This document shows positions 32,651 through 43,110 of a DNA stretch of 64,000 bases, in pieces. The stretch is from Rhizomys pruinosus. Lineage: Eukaryota > Chordata > Mammalia > Rodentia > Spalacidae. The translations under genes were made by a program, and so were the position numbers. The DNA is taken from contig VZQC01004543.1 of assembly GCA_009823505.1 (NCBI GenBank), positions 3,193,208 through 3,257,207 of the forward strand, given 5' to 3'. The notes below the pieces were generated by a model that worked only from the letters and a program-made list of their open reading frames with translations, ran no database searches and was not told the origin of the DNA. Position 1 is the stretch's first letter; each line of letters opens with the position of its first letter.

Positions 32651-34397
32651 ATGGAAACAGTTTGTGTAAATTTAATGAAAGCTTATGCCTTGGCTCCTGT
32701 TTATGGGTATGTGTAATACAACTTAGGCATCTATAGTCAAAACATAAAAACCTCAAAAAAAAAAAAAAAGAGGGAGGTGGGAGGTGGGGTAGTATCTTTT
32801 CTGGGATACAAATGAAAAACCTGTGTGTTCCAATCCTTTGTAAAATTTTCAATTTTTGGGATCTTGAATCTAACAATGGGAGAATTTTAAGTTCCCAACA
32901 GGTAAAAATCACAAATCTAAATGCCTGAAAACATAACAACTTATGGCTATGCAGGATGGACTGGGAAATGCCAGCAGAGAGGTACCCATCTGAAATTAAA
33001 GAAAGAGGAACCTCAGCTGCCCTGAGCCACGACACTGAGCATCTCTCTGAAACTATTGGGGTTAACTGCTTTATAATGGGCCCTAACAAAGTTTACCTTC
33101 CAGATACTGAGAAACCTTCCTACCTCTCCCCTTTATAGGAAAAAGAAAAACCATGATGGTAATGAAATAATTCCGTAACTGTAAATTAGAGCCAATTGTT
33201 TAGTGGTAATTTCTTATAAAACAGGTATAACTACCCTTCTTTAATTGACTGATAGGCCAGGAACTGTGAAAGGATAATTCTCTATCTAGAGCCAAATTCA
33301 ATAGTAAAAGTGTTTATACTGTGTAAGTAAGCAAAAATATCATTCTACAGAAAAGCTCTGACATCAGCAATGAATTATTCTGCTAGGAGATGTTGGCTAG
33401 GGGATTCAAACCAACCCCCCCAAATATAAAGGCCTTTTGCCTCTAGGGGGATATATGCAAGGAGAAAGGCAGTAAGGTCCCTGTCGTCGAAGACCTGGTG
33501 TGAGCATGAAAATGTTATGAGACATCACTTGCTAGGTACAACTGGCCTCTGAAATGCTAGAGAGCGTTACCAAAGGCCACTACAGCAATACAGCAAAATA
33601 TTGGTCTCCCTGAGACAAACAAGACTCCTCTGAAAATATCAGCTACACCTCAACAGCCTGGAGATACTGTGCAACAGTGGCAGCCAAGTGTGTATATTAT
33701 ATCCCAAAACTATTTGGCTGTTAGCTCACTCCTTGGAGGAATAACTCACAGCGGATGCCACAAGCTTATGTCCTCTAGTGGTTAGGCAATGTTATAAGCC
33801 ACAATAAAAACTTATCACCCTTTATAGAGAAACCACAGTTTGAGGATTAGCATACCATCCAAGCATCTCTGTCTATGCTCACAGCTTAGCTTGACACAAT
33901 AAGTGGTACTGCTTAAATGCCTGTACATCCAATAGCTTGAGCTTTGTTAGTATGATTGAAAAGGTATCACTGGGAAAGCTCAATCCGTGAAGGGAAACAA
34001 ACTGAACAGACTGGAGTCCAAAATGACAACTCCAAAGAAATTAGACTGTTTTAGACTGTTTTCTTCTCACCCACTTGTGCCCCTTTCCCAAAGCCCAGGG
34101 AACAAACTGGGAGAGGGAGGCGGGTGTAGTAGATTGTAAGGGCTGTGGAGAGATGGGTGAATCACGAGACTACAGGAATATAGTCTGGAACCTGATTGAT
34201 CAACATGCCTGTGCATACAAGCTTCTCCAACTGGACTATGGGAACCTTGGGTTGTTCAAAATTTGGACATAGATACTTGCAAAATGCACCAATTACTTAA
34301 TTGTATGACATACTGAATAACATCAATGTTATCTGCAAACAACTGTGTCATTGTAATGTAGAATCCCTTAAAAATAAAAAAAAATAAAAAAAAAAAG
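32650..34397. other. Inserted sequence of unknown identity with A-rich 3' end
   Basis: Interrupts class I ERV pol between RT and integrase, together with 31,310-32,650. It ends 'cccttaaaaataaaaaaaa ... aaaaaaaaaaag' at 34,362-34,397, like a retrotransposed transcript. No open frame with a domain was recognised; the minus-strand frame at 32,583-33,089 (168 codons) has no family resemblance. Confidence 0.45.
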
Positions 34398-35261
34398 CTT
34401 CTTCCTTTAGGTCCCTGAAAGATTAGCTCCCTCCAAAAAAACCACACCCAGGTTAGTCCTTTTGTAATCATGTGGACCTGTTCTCTCCCAGGTAAACAAC
34501 CCACGACCTTCCCTTTCCTCCCCCAATTAGTATCTCAACTTCTTTATTTTCTAAGACATCAGCTACGGGAACAAAAACACACTTTCCTGGTCCTGTTTTC
34601 TGATACAGAGGATCCCACCTCCTTGCAAATTGGTGACCAGATTCTTCTAGCAGTCACCCAATGCCCTTCCTGATGACTAAATGGACAGGACCCTGTAAGG
34701 TCACTCTTTTAACCCCGACTTCAGATAAAATAGAAACCTTCCTTTCCAGGCTCCACCTCTCCTGCTTTAAGAAATCTGTCTCCCCTTATAAGCTATCCCC
34801 AGTAGCCCTACCTCTATTAAACTAACCAAACTCCCTTCCATCTCTGAACAACCAGATGGGAGTAAAACCAACACTCACTCTCTTCCACTCCTTCCTGGAG
34901 GACCTCCAGAATGACCTCTGGTTGATGCCACGACCGACCACTGACTGGGACACCCTCATAAATGCTATACAGCATTGTGGCTCCAGGGAACCTTTGTTCA
35001 ATATACTCCAGGCCTGAGCCATGTTTTTTTTTCATTGTACCCATATTTCCTCCCCTCCTCAGTAATGTTATATAATTCCCGCTTATTATTATTCAACTAT
35101 TTTATAGCTTTTCTTCTCTTGGTGGGCCATTATCTATAACCCCCAGTGACTGGAGTTGGGGAAAAAAAGCTTCTCTTGGCTCTGTTTTACCTACTGTTAC
35201 AATAACTAGGAATTATCCATAGCCATCCCTTTCCCAGGGCTCCCTCTTGCTGGTAAATGTT

Positions 35262-35519
35262 CTTTTTTTTTTTTTTTTTTAATTTTTTTTTTTATAATTT
35301 TATTTATTTCTGTATGTGTATGATTTACTGTCTGCATGCAAGTTTGTGCACCCGTGCTGCGCAAGGTCAGAAGAGGGTGTCGGATTCCCCTGGAACTGGA
35401 GTTCTCCTGGAATTGGAGTTTCAGACGGTTCTCGGCTGCCATGTGGATGCTGGGGATCGAACCCGGGTCCTCTGCAAGAGCGGTCGGCGCTCTTAACCGC
35501 TAGTTCATCTCTCCAGCCC
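35262..35519 (-). mobile_element. B2 SINE, long form, CpG-rich
   Basis: Contains 'gatcgaacccgggtcctctg' and 'cggtcggcgctcttaaccgc' with CpGs intact, so it is a young insertion into decayed ERV sequence. Flanks 'aaatgttctt' and 'acatgtttctt' suggest an imperfect target duplication. Confidence 0.93.
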
Positions 35520-35723
35520 AACATGTTTCTTATATTCTTAATTCTCACCCTACCTACCAACAGCCATGGCATGACTCTTAAATGAGAGGTCACTCTGCTC
35601 CTTGTTGGGGAACACCAAAGCTTCTGGGACTAGGGAGGAAATAATGGCCTTTCTGTAACTCTTAACAGGATGAGCTGCACACAGGAGGGCCCCTGTTCAG
35701 TCTCCTTAGCATGATGCTATGGA

Positions 35724-35731
35724 TTTTTATT

Positions 35732-35766
<35 letters not shown>

Positions 35767-35953
35767 TTTGTGCACCCATGTTTGCAATGCCATGGAGGTC
35801 AGAAGAGGGCATCGGATTCCCTGGAACTGGAGTTCTCCTGGAATTGGAGTTACAGATGGTTCTCAGCCACAATGTGGGTGCTGGGGATATAGAACCCGGG
35901 TCCTCTGCAAGAGCAGACGGCACTCTTAACCGCTAGGCTATCTCTCCAGCCCA
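35724..35953 (-). mobile_element. B2 SINE with 11-bp target-site duplication
   Basis: GATGCTATGGA at 35,713-35,723 and 35,954-35,964 flanks the element. The T tail is about 27 nt and part of the usual 3' end is missing. Confidence 0.95.
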
Positions 35954-36470
35954 GATGCTATGGACTTTCTGAGCACTGTACAAGGCCCAATAGTGCAGGC
36001 CTCAGAATGTTGCCGTGGCTCCTCTTCAATAGAAATGCGCAGCTTTATAGCTATGTACGGTAAAATCCCAAAACCGTTGCTGGAGACTGCTGATACATGA
36101 AAGTCTTTTTTGCAGGATGGATGTTGTGCCAATTTTGCCTCTGAAAGGCCTGGTTGGGGGCTCCTAACTCCAATGATTACATTGAATCAGTAACCAGAGC
36201 CCCTGGACACCCAGAGGGCCACCAACCAGAAGAAAACTAAGGGACAGATAATCAAATCCAAAATCCTCACAAACTGACAAAAAAGAAATATTGGTCTCAG
36301 ATTGACAGCTAATGGCAAGACCCTCTGGGTAAGGGCTACCCTCTGCCTGGAAGTAAATATCATGGACTTCTATGTCCCCATCCATTCCTTAGATGAATGG
36401 GTATTCTCAATCCCTCTCCTTAACGATAAAATCCCACCTCAAATAAACATAGCTAGCAAAACCCCAGACT

Positions 36471-38178
36471 GATCCCTTTGATCCAAGTGCTCCCCTCCTT
36501 AAAATGCTCGCCTTCATAAATGGGAGGTGTTGAAATGCTCTCTCAAATTCAACCCAATTTAGGAAAAGACTTGGATTTTCCTGAAAGGCAAGTTATATAT
36601 TCAGGTGTAAGCTCAACTGAACTTCCTGTAAGCAAGGATGACAGATCCTGTTCATCACTCAAATCTAGCATGAAAATCTTTCCGCTGAAGCTTAGATTGA
36701 GGGCGCCCGACGACTATATGTCTTCGAAGCTCAGATCAAACACTTCAAGCAGGTGTCAGCACTTGCCCAGTGCCCTTAAATAGAATCAGCACATCTTCTA
36801 AGCAAAGAGGATATTGTGCTTCTTGCAGGTACTGCATCAAGAAGAGCATCTGTGGGAAGATTTAAAAAACCTTTTGAATAACGCAGCAAAGAAAATTACC
36901 TTCTACAAGAAGTAAATACATGAGGCTGCAAGAAGAGAAATTCAAGGTCATCTTCTGCTCCATAGTGAAGATGAAGCCAGCCTGGGCCACAACAAAATAG
37001 TGTTTATAAAAACTAAAAGAAGCCACAACCAGGCCCCTTGTACAGGCTGGAACGCAGAGCTCTGTGTGACTAAGCCTCTATCTCAGTGGGACAGGGAAGT
37101 TATTTACGTCAAGGCCCTCAGCTCCAGCAGATCCAGACAGCACCTCAGGAGTAGATCCTCACTCCTAGAGGGGCCTAGAAGCATCATGGCACCAGGCCTC
37201 TAGCTCTGGGAAAGCTCAGACTTCAGAGAGGGCCATGCTTTAGGTCTCGGGTGCTCTGTGTCCCCTGACAGTTGGGAGTTGGGGCCTTGGCTCCAGTAGT
37301 CTCTAAGGTCAGGGTGAGTGTGGGAGTTTGCTTCTGAGTTTTCAGTGGTCACTACAGGACCAGTGAGTGGTCTTTAGTGCTGTGGTTACTTCAGGGCTGT
37401 TGAGCTAACCACAACCCCAGGATACCACATAGACTTGAGGGGCTCTGACATTTGGTCTCCTGCCCTCAGAGAGTCCAAGGAGTTCAGGGGTGACTTGGCC
37501 CTGATAGTGTCTGGCTGCACTGACACACATTGGGTTGTAGGCACATACTCGACAGGTTCACCCCGGGATTCCATTAGACAATCAACACCAAGTTTCAGCA
37601 GTCCACATGACTAGATCTCATGCAGACATCCCCAGAGGAAGCATCATAGAAAACAAAGCATTCAAATGTCCTTGAAGAAGGGGAGTCAAAACTGAAAGAC
37701 AACACCTAGTAGGAAAAATGTTGGACATTGAATGTGACAAAACAGTAATGTTGAAATTGTGTTCAATAGAAACAGACCAATGATCAGCCTCCTTATGATT
37801 ATTAAGTTATTTCGCATGGTTTCCATCGCCACTGCACATTATGGTCCATGCAATAGCGGGAGTGACTATTAAAGTTTTTTTTTCTCATGTGGTCCATAAG
37901 ATGTGACATTCACTAATATTGATTTCATTATAATCTAGGTAAAAACATGAGTATCAACTAACATCACATCTATTTAATTCAGCATCATCCAAGTTCTCTT
38001 AAGTTCCCATATTTATAGCCCTTCAAATTAGGTTGCATCTTCAAATAATCAACAAACACTATGATTATAAAATCAATAAATCTTAGTGTTTGAGCACAAT
38101 TATTGACAGACAAGAAAGGAGCAGCAACTGTATAGAATGAAGCAGGGGGCATCTCTCCCACCTGCTTTTGGACATTTT
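36471..38178. other. Unassigned stretch downstream of the CLEC2-type exons
   Basis: No recognised repeats. 36,520-36,960 contains short open pieces in shifting frames, but no family was recognised. 37,020-37,600 is GC-richer and closed in all frames over 65 codons. The minus-strand 3'UTR of the lectin fragment would run leftward from 38,178; no clear polyadenylation signal was fixed. Confidence 0.45.
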
Positions 38179-38321
38179 CTATGAAGTGGTGGGAGGCTTG
38201 GGGCATTGGATAAAGCTGCTGGGTTTGCTGCAAATCCATCTCCTAGGTATGGTAGCCTTGGAACTGCTGATTCTATCACGTACTTAGTAGGCACACGTTC
38301 CTTCTCCGTTGACAATACTCC
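38179..38321 (-). pseudogene. CLEC2-type C-type lectin, last coding exon
   Basis: Supports a C-type lectin-like receptor of the CLEC2 family (ligands of NKR-P1 receptors, type II membrane proteins). On the minus strand an acceptor 'cattttgtag' precedes the exon at 38,321. The family-like frame reads 'GEGTCAY', then a TAA where the conserved Y-L pair is expected, then 'DRISSS' and 'PRRWICSKPSS', and ends at TAG (38,179-38,181) after 'PPTTS'. The W-I-C-S-K motif holding the last conserved cysteine of the fold is intact. Splicing from the upstream exon (phase 2) enters a different frame, offset by one base. So there are two defects, a frame offset and a stop, either true decay or consensus errors. 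The family call is firm; the exact member cannot be named. Confidence 0.85.
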
Positions 38322-39330
38322 CTACAAAATGAAAACAAGACATAAATATGCATAGGACCTTAGGGCCTACATTTTGCTCTAATATTTAATATCTTCTATG
38401 GTCTCTACTGCATATTTAGTTGAATAAAAGAAACAAAAGTAACATCGGAGTTCTATACTATTCTCTATTTTTGTACTTAGTTTTTTTACATTCTCAAGTG
38501 TTTACTGGAATACCAAACTGTCTCATGCATCCACTTTATACCCCGTTATGAGTTGCCTGGGTATGTAACTGCAGTTGAATTGCTGCTATGGTGACCTCAA
38601 TGAGGATAATTTTCAGTTTTATCTTGAGCTGTTTTATAAATATACAGAAGAGAAAAACAAATCTTCCTATGAATTGCTAAAAGGGCTTAGCTTTGATTCA
38701 TGAAAATGACTGGGTTCCTGTAGTTTATCCTTCTAATAAAATGGTTCTGTTCAAAACGGCTACATTTGTAGTCCAAGAATTGTTCCTCGGTTCTCCTGAT
38801 GAAGAGACTCAGGAGAGGTCCCCACTGATCCCTGTAAATCTCTACTTTTGTGAATAACTGCAGCAGTGCAGAGTAGACTAGAGAGTCTGAGGCTTGCAGT
38901 TCTATAAGTGTCTTCCTGGGATTCCAGAGCCCCTCATGCCATGTGAGTTTGCTGTTTACTTTCACACAGGGGATTTACCATCCAGGCAGAAAGCTTTAAA
39001 TTAAGTGAAAGGCACAGCTACCCCAAATGCTGTTATCTTCCTAAAGATTTCAGGTGAAATCACAGTAAGTGAATGTTGTTCAAAATCACAGCTAATGAAT
39101 GGAAGAGCAAGGAAAGGATTTCAGTGTGTGGGATGTGGAGTTTGCTGGGACTGGTTGACGCATGTCAGCACTCTCTACCTCTGAGCTCCATCTTCCATGC
39201 CCAAGCTTTGTATTTCTTCCTTCTCAGCACAGTGAGCTTCACAGATATTATTTTCCAATCTCATGAACACACACTCACACATATAATAGCCACTAAAACA
39301 CAGTAGAAGGAAAAAGGTTTGAAAACATAC
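38322..39330 (-). other. Intron between the two CLEC2-type exons
   Basis: 1,009 bp with GT...AG ends on the minus strand and no SINE insertion, unusual for this window. The open frame at 38,687-38,965 inside it has no lectin features. Confidence 0.75.
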
Positions 39331-39437
39331 ATGTTGTTGTAGTCAGTGTTGTCTGGCCACTTCCAAGGCTGTTGTAGTGATTCTCTGTGCAGGCCGATCC
39401 AGTGGTCAGAAAAGCCATTGTATCTCCTCAGGAAACT
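39331..39437 (-). pseudogene. CLEC2-type C-type lectin, middle CTLD exon
   Basis: On the minus strand, 'ctgtgtttattacag' forms a good acceptor before 39,437. The 107-bp exon is open throughout and starts SFLRRYNG, then '[17 protein letters not shown]', then 'DNTDYNN', and stops at a consensus donor GTATGT after 39,331. The D-H/Y-W-I-G-L and P-W-K-W motifs are hallmarks of the CLEC2 (Clr/OCIL/LLT1) branch of NK-complex lectins. The intron to the last exon is about 1.0 kb. The preceding exon (stalk and first CTLD part) should lie at higher coordinates, but none was found before the repeat modules start near 40,160. Exons for the cytoplasmic tail and membrane segment were not found either. The gene is therefore a 5'-truncated relic or has been disrupted by rearrangement. 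Confidence 0.88.
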
Positions 39438-40160
39438 CTGTAATAAACACAGAAAGCACATGCATGTGTCTCTGTTTCAGATGAACCTTACGTTGCTGCC
39501 CAACAGCTTCCTGTTGGGATGGCAGCAGGTGTAACTGAGGAGCACAGACGCTGGAGTCAGGCTAGATGTCAGTTCTCATGGAGCCACGTGATGTCTGTAA
39601 TCCTAAAGTATTGGATTTTATGACTGTATATTCTACTGTGACTTGAAAGTCCTCACTTATGCTTGTCCTTCCAGAATAATCTTAACATTGCTGACCTTCA
39701 GGATGCAACATATACTACCATGGGGGAACACTTACACAATTACCCCTGTCTTGGAATGGGAAACATGTCTAACCCTGACTATGGGCTTTAACAGGATAGG
39801 AATGTTCTAGAACATAGTGCTGTCAGGGACTCCAGGCAGCATGATGCTATCAACAAACAGCACCAAATACAACACCCCATGTATCTCCAGTTCTGCCTGG
39901 GATGGGATCCTTCCTCCTGTTTCAGGTTTAAGCTACCTCAGGGCCCCATACATCACAGAGGATCCCACGGGACTGACGAGGGCCAGGGGCTAAGACATCT
40001 GTACTACGCTGGCCGCGGCTCGAGCCCATCCCCGCCCCCCATTCAGGTGCTCCCCCCCTCCCCCTCCCTCCCCTCCTGGGCTTTTATCTGTTTGAATTGG
40101 CATAAACTGGGGATGTTGCGGTGAATTGAATTGTCTGACTTTTTAAAAAAAACTTGGGGG
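39438..40160. other. Upstream flank of the lectin exons, no exon found
   Basis: Searched for a first-CTLD exon (W-x(n)-C-Y/F-x-F/Y-S pattern) on the minus strand without success. 39,990-40,080 is a C-rich block ('ccgcggctcgagcccatcc'). Confidence 0.5.
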
Positions 40161-40162
40161 GT

Positions 40163-40455
40163 GGGCTGGAGAGCATGACCTAGCAGTTAAGAGCGTGTAC
40201 CGACGCCGCTCTTCAGGGACCCGGATTCGATTCCCCAGCACCCACATGGGGGTCCGAGAAACCTCTGAAACTCCAATTCCAGAGAGAACTCCAGTTCCAG
40301 GGGAATCCAACACACCTCTTGAACATCTGCCCCATCCTTCTCTGAGCTCCACGGCCTCCTCTTTCTGACCTCCGCGGCATTGCACGACACTGTGTGCACA
40401 TACTTGCATGCTGACAGAATTAACATTTCTATACATACAATATAAATAAAGTATA
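40163..40455 (+). mobile_element. B2 SINE, long form with extra insertion
   Basis: Has the duplicated block ('ctccaattccagagagaact') and an additional roughly 50-bp segment ('cttgaacatctgccccatcc ... ggcctcctc') that repeats the 'agctccacggcc / gacctccgcggc' region. Confidence 0.9.
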
Positions 40456-40488
40456 TAAAAAAAATTTTTAATTAAAAAAAAAAAAGAG

Positions 40489-40586
40489 TCAGGGCCAGCC
40501 TGGTTCTACAAAAGCAATTCCAGGCCAGCTGGAACAAAAAAGAGACCCTGTCTCAAAAAGAACAAAACAACAACAAAAAAAAAAAA
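40489..40586 (+). mobile_element. B1 SINE 3' half
   Basis: 'gggccagcctggttctac' to 'accctgtctcaaaaagaac'. Confidence 0.8.
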
Positions 40587-40599
40587 AGTAATTTAGAAG

Positions 40600-41092
40600 A
40601 AGGAACCTTTTCAAGGTAAGTCAGTTGAATGAGGTTGTGCTTAAAAGTTCAGTTTCCTGGGGCTGGAGAGAGGACCAAGCACCCACATGGAGGGCAAAAC
40701 CGTCTGTAACTCCAATTCCAGGAGAAGCCTCTTATGACTGCCGCAGCATTGCATGACACAGGTGCACAAACCTACATGCAGACATACATTCATACACATA
40801 CAAAAAAAAAAAGTTGTTTCTCTAAACGCACAAAGCTTCAATAAAAAATTGGCTTTGAAAAAAAAAAAAGTTGTTTCCCTGAAATTGAAGAGATAATGTT
40901 TCCCAACTCTTTTTCTTTCTTAAAAAAATGCATTTACCCAGGGTAAAAAAAGGCAGCCGAAGAGACAGCACTCATTTGTGGGTTCTAGGAACCGAACCTT
41001 TTACGTTTTGGTTGTTAGCCTTAGCCTTTAAGGGCCACGCTATCTCTCAGGCCCAGGTAACAGCCGCGATTTAGACCTACATAAGTGTCAGC
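40600..41092 (+). repeat. Module e, copy 1, interrupted by a B2
   Basis: Outside the B2 it is close to 49,330-49,680: 'ttttcaaggtaagtca', 'ttgaatgaggttgtgctt', 'cttcaataaaaa', 'gaaattgaagagataatgt', 'cgatttagacctacataagt'. The 3' part ('tgggttctaggaaccgaacc ... gttgttagccttagcctt') looks like a remodelled tRNA-SINE. Confidence 0.8.
40659..40812 (+). mobile_element. B2 SINE, internally deleted, inside module e
   Basis: The head 'ggggctggagagaggac' jumps to 'caagcacccacatgg', so about 60 bp is missing. The uninterrupted sequence is present in the paralog at about 49,372. Confidence 0.88.
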
Positions 41093-41544
41093 TGGAGGCT
41101 GGGAAGTTGAAGAGATTGTGAGAGGAGCCTCCAACACTTCACACGAACTTTATTCCCAGCACCCAGGTGTACATCAGAACACATGAGCTTCATGGAAGCA
41201 GGCACAGACATCAGCAAGACACTATCTGGACACAGAGCTGCACAAAGGCAGGCACATTGACCTGCAGGCAGAAACACAGACAGGTGAGCTGAAGGCTGAG
41301 GCCTCTGAGGTCCAGCCATGTTTATACAGGACTCTCCAAAAAAGCAGCGCTCTGTCAAAGATACTTCTGTGACAGACACTGTTTATTTTGAGATCTCCAG
41401 AGATTTCAAGTCAGCCATTTTTGGCACATGCCAAGATACTCATTCAGCACCTCCATGTCTAAACACAAACTGTCCCTTATGGCCTTTGTTTTGACACCTT
41501 CACCATGGAGTCTTCCATTGACACCAAGATAATCGTGATGTGTC

Positions 41545-41700
41545 TGAGAGATAATTTTATTAAATTAAAAGTGACAGTCTTCGTACCAAGAACTCAGTGT
41601 CCATTGCCAAATAAGACATGTGAACTGAGTCAATGTACATGTCCCTTCCTTGAAAGAGTGTTTTAGTGAGTTGGATGTAGAGAATCCAAACAACCGAAAG
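41545..41700 (+). repeat. Module h copy
   Basis: 'ttttattaaattaaaagtga', 'ccaagaactcagtgtcca', 'ccttgaaagagtgttttag'. Confidence 0.65.
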
Positions 41701-41958
41701 AAGAGAGAAGAGAAGAGAGAGAAAGGAAGGAAGAAGAAAGAGAAGCAGGGAGGGAGGGGAAGGGAGGAAGGAGGAAGGGAAGGGAGGAAGGGAGGAAGGA
41801 GGGAGGAAAGGAGGAAGGGGGAGGAGGAGGAGGAAGGAGGAGGAGGAAGGGAGGAAGGAGGAAAGGAAGGGAGGAAGGAAGGAAGGAAGAGGAGGGAAGG
41901 AAGAAGGAAGGAAGGAGAGGAAGAAGGAAGGAAGGAAGGAAGGGAGGAAGGAAGGACA
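41697..41958. repeat. (GGAA)n/(GGAGGA)n polypurine tract
   Basis: Roughly 260 bp of pure purine. Gives rise to the 209-codon minus-strand frame at 41,663-42,292, which is not a gene. Confidence 0.95.
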
Positions 41959-41960
41959 TA

Positions 41961-42320
41961 GGTGAAGCACATCTGTGTTGGTTCCTATGTTTGGGTTTGC
42001 GATTTTTCCGTGTGCGGCATCCGGCAGAGGGCGGGCGGCGCAAGTCCATGAAATAGAGCGTGAAGGGGAGGGGCTGCGTCTTGGGGAACCCAGTTCCCTC
42101 CAGGACTGAGCAGTGGAGAGTAGACCAAGGTGTGTGTGCGCCCAGGCAGAGGACGAGGAATGTGGGTTTGGAAAGAGACAGGCAGTGTTTCATGGTGTAG
42201 GTGGGGTGGAGCGTTCGCAACTTCCGCTGAGACCCATAAAGGCAGAAAAACCATTTTTCTATGCCACGTGCATCATTAGCAAGTAGCTTCAACTAGCTCT
42301 CTTGTGTCTATAACTTCTGC
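41961..42320. other. Unassigned single-copy stretch
   Basis: GC-rich in part ('gcagagggcgggcggcgc'), no gene or repeat recognised. Confidence 0.5.
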
Positions 42321-42321
42321 C

Positions 42322-42411
42322 AGTGTTGGTGGTGCACACTGGTAGAATTTGCTGAAGGAGGCAGAGGCAGGAGGATCTGGAGTTTGAGGCCATCCTGGCC
42401 GAAATGTTTAT
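42322..42411 (+). mobile_element. B1 SINE, degraded
   Basis: 'ggtggtgcacactggtagaa ... ggaggcagaggcagg'. Confidence 0.65.
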
Positions 42412-42452
42412 TGCCCCCTGCTAAAATGCGAATTCGATGTTTCTTCTTAGGG

Positions 42453-42540
42453 TTTTCCTCTCCTCCCCTCCCTGCTCCTCCCCTCCCCTCCCCTCTCCTC
42501 TTCTTTTCTCTTTTCTCTTTTTTCTCTTTTTTCTTTTCTT
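42453..42540. repeat. Polypyrimidine tract
   Basis: 'ctcctcccctcccctccc' followed by 'ttctcttttctctttttt' runs. Confidence 0.9.
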
Positions 42541-42736
42541 GAGAAAAAAATCTAGGAAATGTTCCCTAGATCTTCTGCCGGAATCCTACACAGTCCTCAT
42601 GGGTTTTGCTCTGTGCTTGTCTAGTCACTTCACATGAAGGCCTGGTTCATCCTCCCTATACTTGATGCTGGGTCTTTTCCCTTTCCTCCCTCTAGTTCTC
42701 CTCCTTGTCCTGCTCCTCCACTTTTTTGGGGGGGAG

Positions 42737-42858
42737 CTTTTGAGACAGGGTCTTCCTGTAGCACCAGCTGGCCTGGAACTTACTATGTAGACCAGGCTGG
42801 CCTCAATCTTGCAGACATCTCCCTGCCTCTGCCTTCCAAGGCATGGGCCACTGTTACC
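42737..42858 (-). mobile_element. B1 SINE
   Basis: 'gagacagggtcttcctgtag' to 'ggccactgttacc'. Confidence 0.8.
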
Positions 42859-42977
42859 AGAACAGGCCTCTGGGACCCAGCAGTCTGAGGGCCAGCTCAG
42901 GAGGCTACCCTACCCCATCCATCACAGGGCCCTGATGGTTGGGGCACCATCTTGGATTTCAGTCAATGCTTTTTTAT

Positions 42978-43110
42978 TTTTTTTAGTCTCCCTGTAGCCC
43001 CGGCTGTCCTGGAACTCACTCTGTAGAGCCTGGCCTTGAACTCTCAAAGATCTGCCTGCCTCTGCCTCCCGAGTGCTAGGATTAAAGGCGTGCGCCACCA
43101 CGCCCGGCAT
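42978..43110 (-). mobile_element. B1 SINE, young
   Basis: 'tctccctgtagccccggctg' to 'aaaggcgtgcgccaccacgc'. Module A copy 3 begins directly after it. Confidence 0.92.

Larger units (their letters stand above)
34398..36470 (+). pseudogene. Class I ERV integrase C-terminus and presumed env remnant
   Basis: The integrase C-terminal (GPY/F) region is readable in two frames at about 34,600-34,822: 'LQIGDQILL', then after a frame change 'KWTGPCKVTLLTPTS' and 'LHLSCFKK'. Downstream sequence to 36,470 is where envelope is expected, but stops are frequent and no envelope motif was identified with confidence. Two B2s are inserted in it. No LTR could be assigned; 'aaatgggaggtg' before 36,528 is a possible purine tract. 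Confidence 0.6.
41075..41960 (+). repeat. Inverted segmental duplication module D, copy 2
   Basis: Reverse-complement partner of 4,085-4,985. The junction with module e is sharp at about 41,092 ('aagtgtcag|ctggaggctggg'). Confidence 0.8.

Noticed and set aside
36520..36960. Shifting short open pieces that hinted at a coiled-coil pseudogene
   Set aside because: No family motif could be supported and stops occur in all frames; left as unassigned.
38687..38965. 92-codon minus-strand frame next to the lectin exons
   Set aside because: Falls inside the intron between two well-supported exons and has no C-type lectin residues.
41663..42292. 209-codon minus-strand frame rich in serine, proline and phenylalanine
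   Set aside because: It is a reading of the GGAA/GGAGGA purine tract joined to unassigned sequence. No domain.
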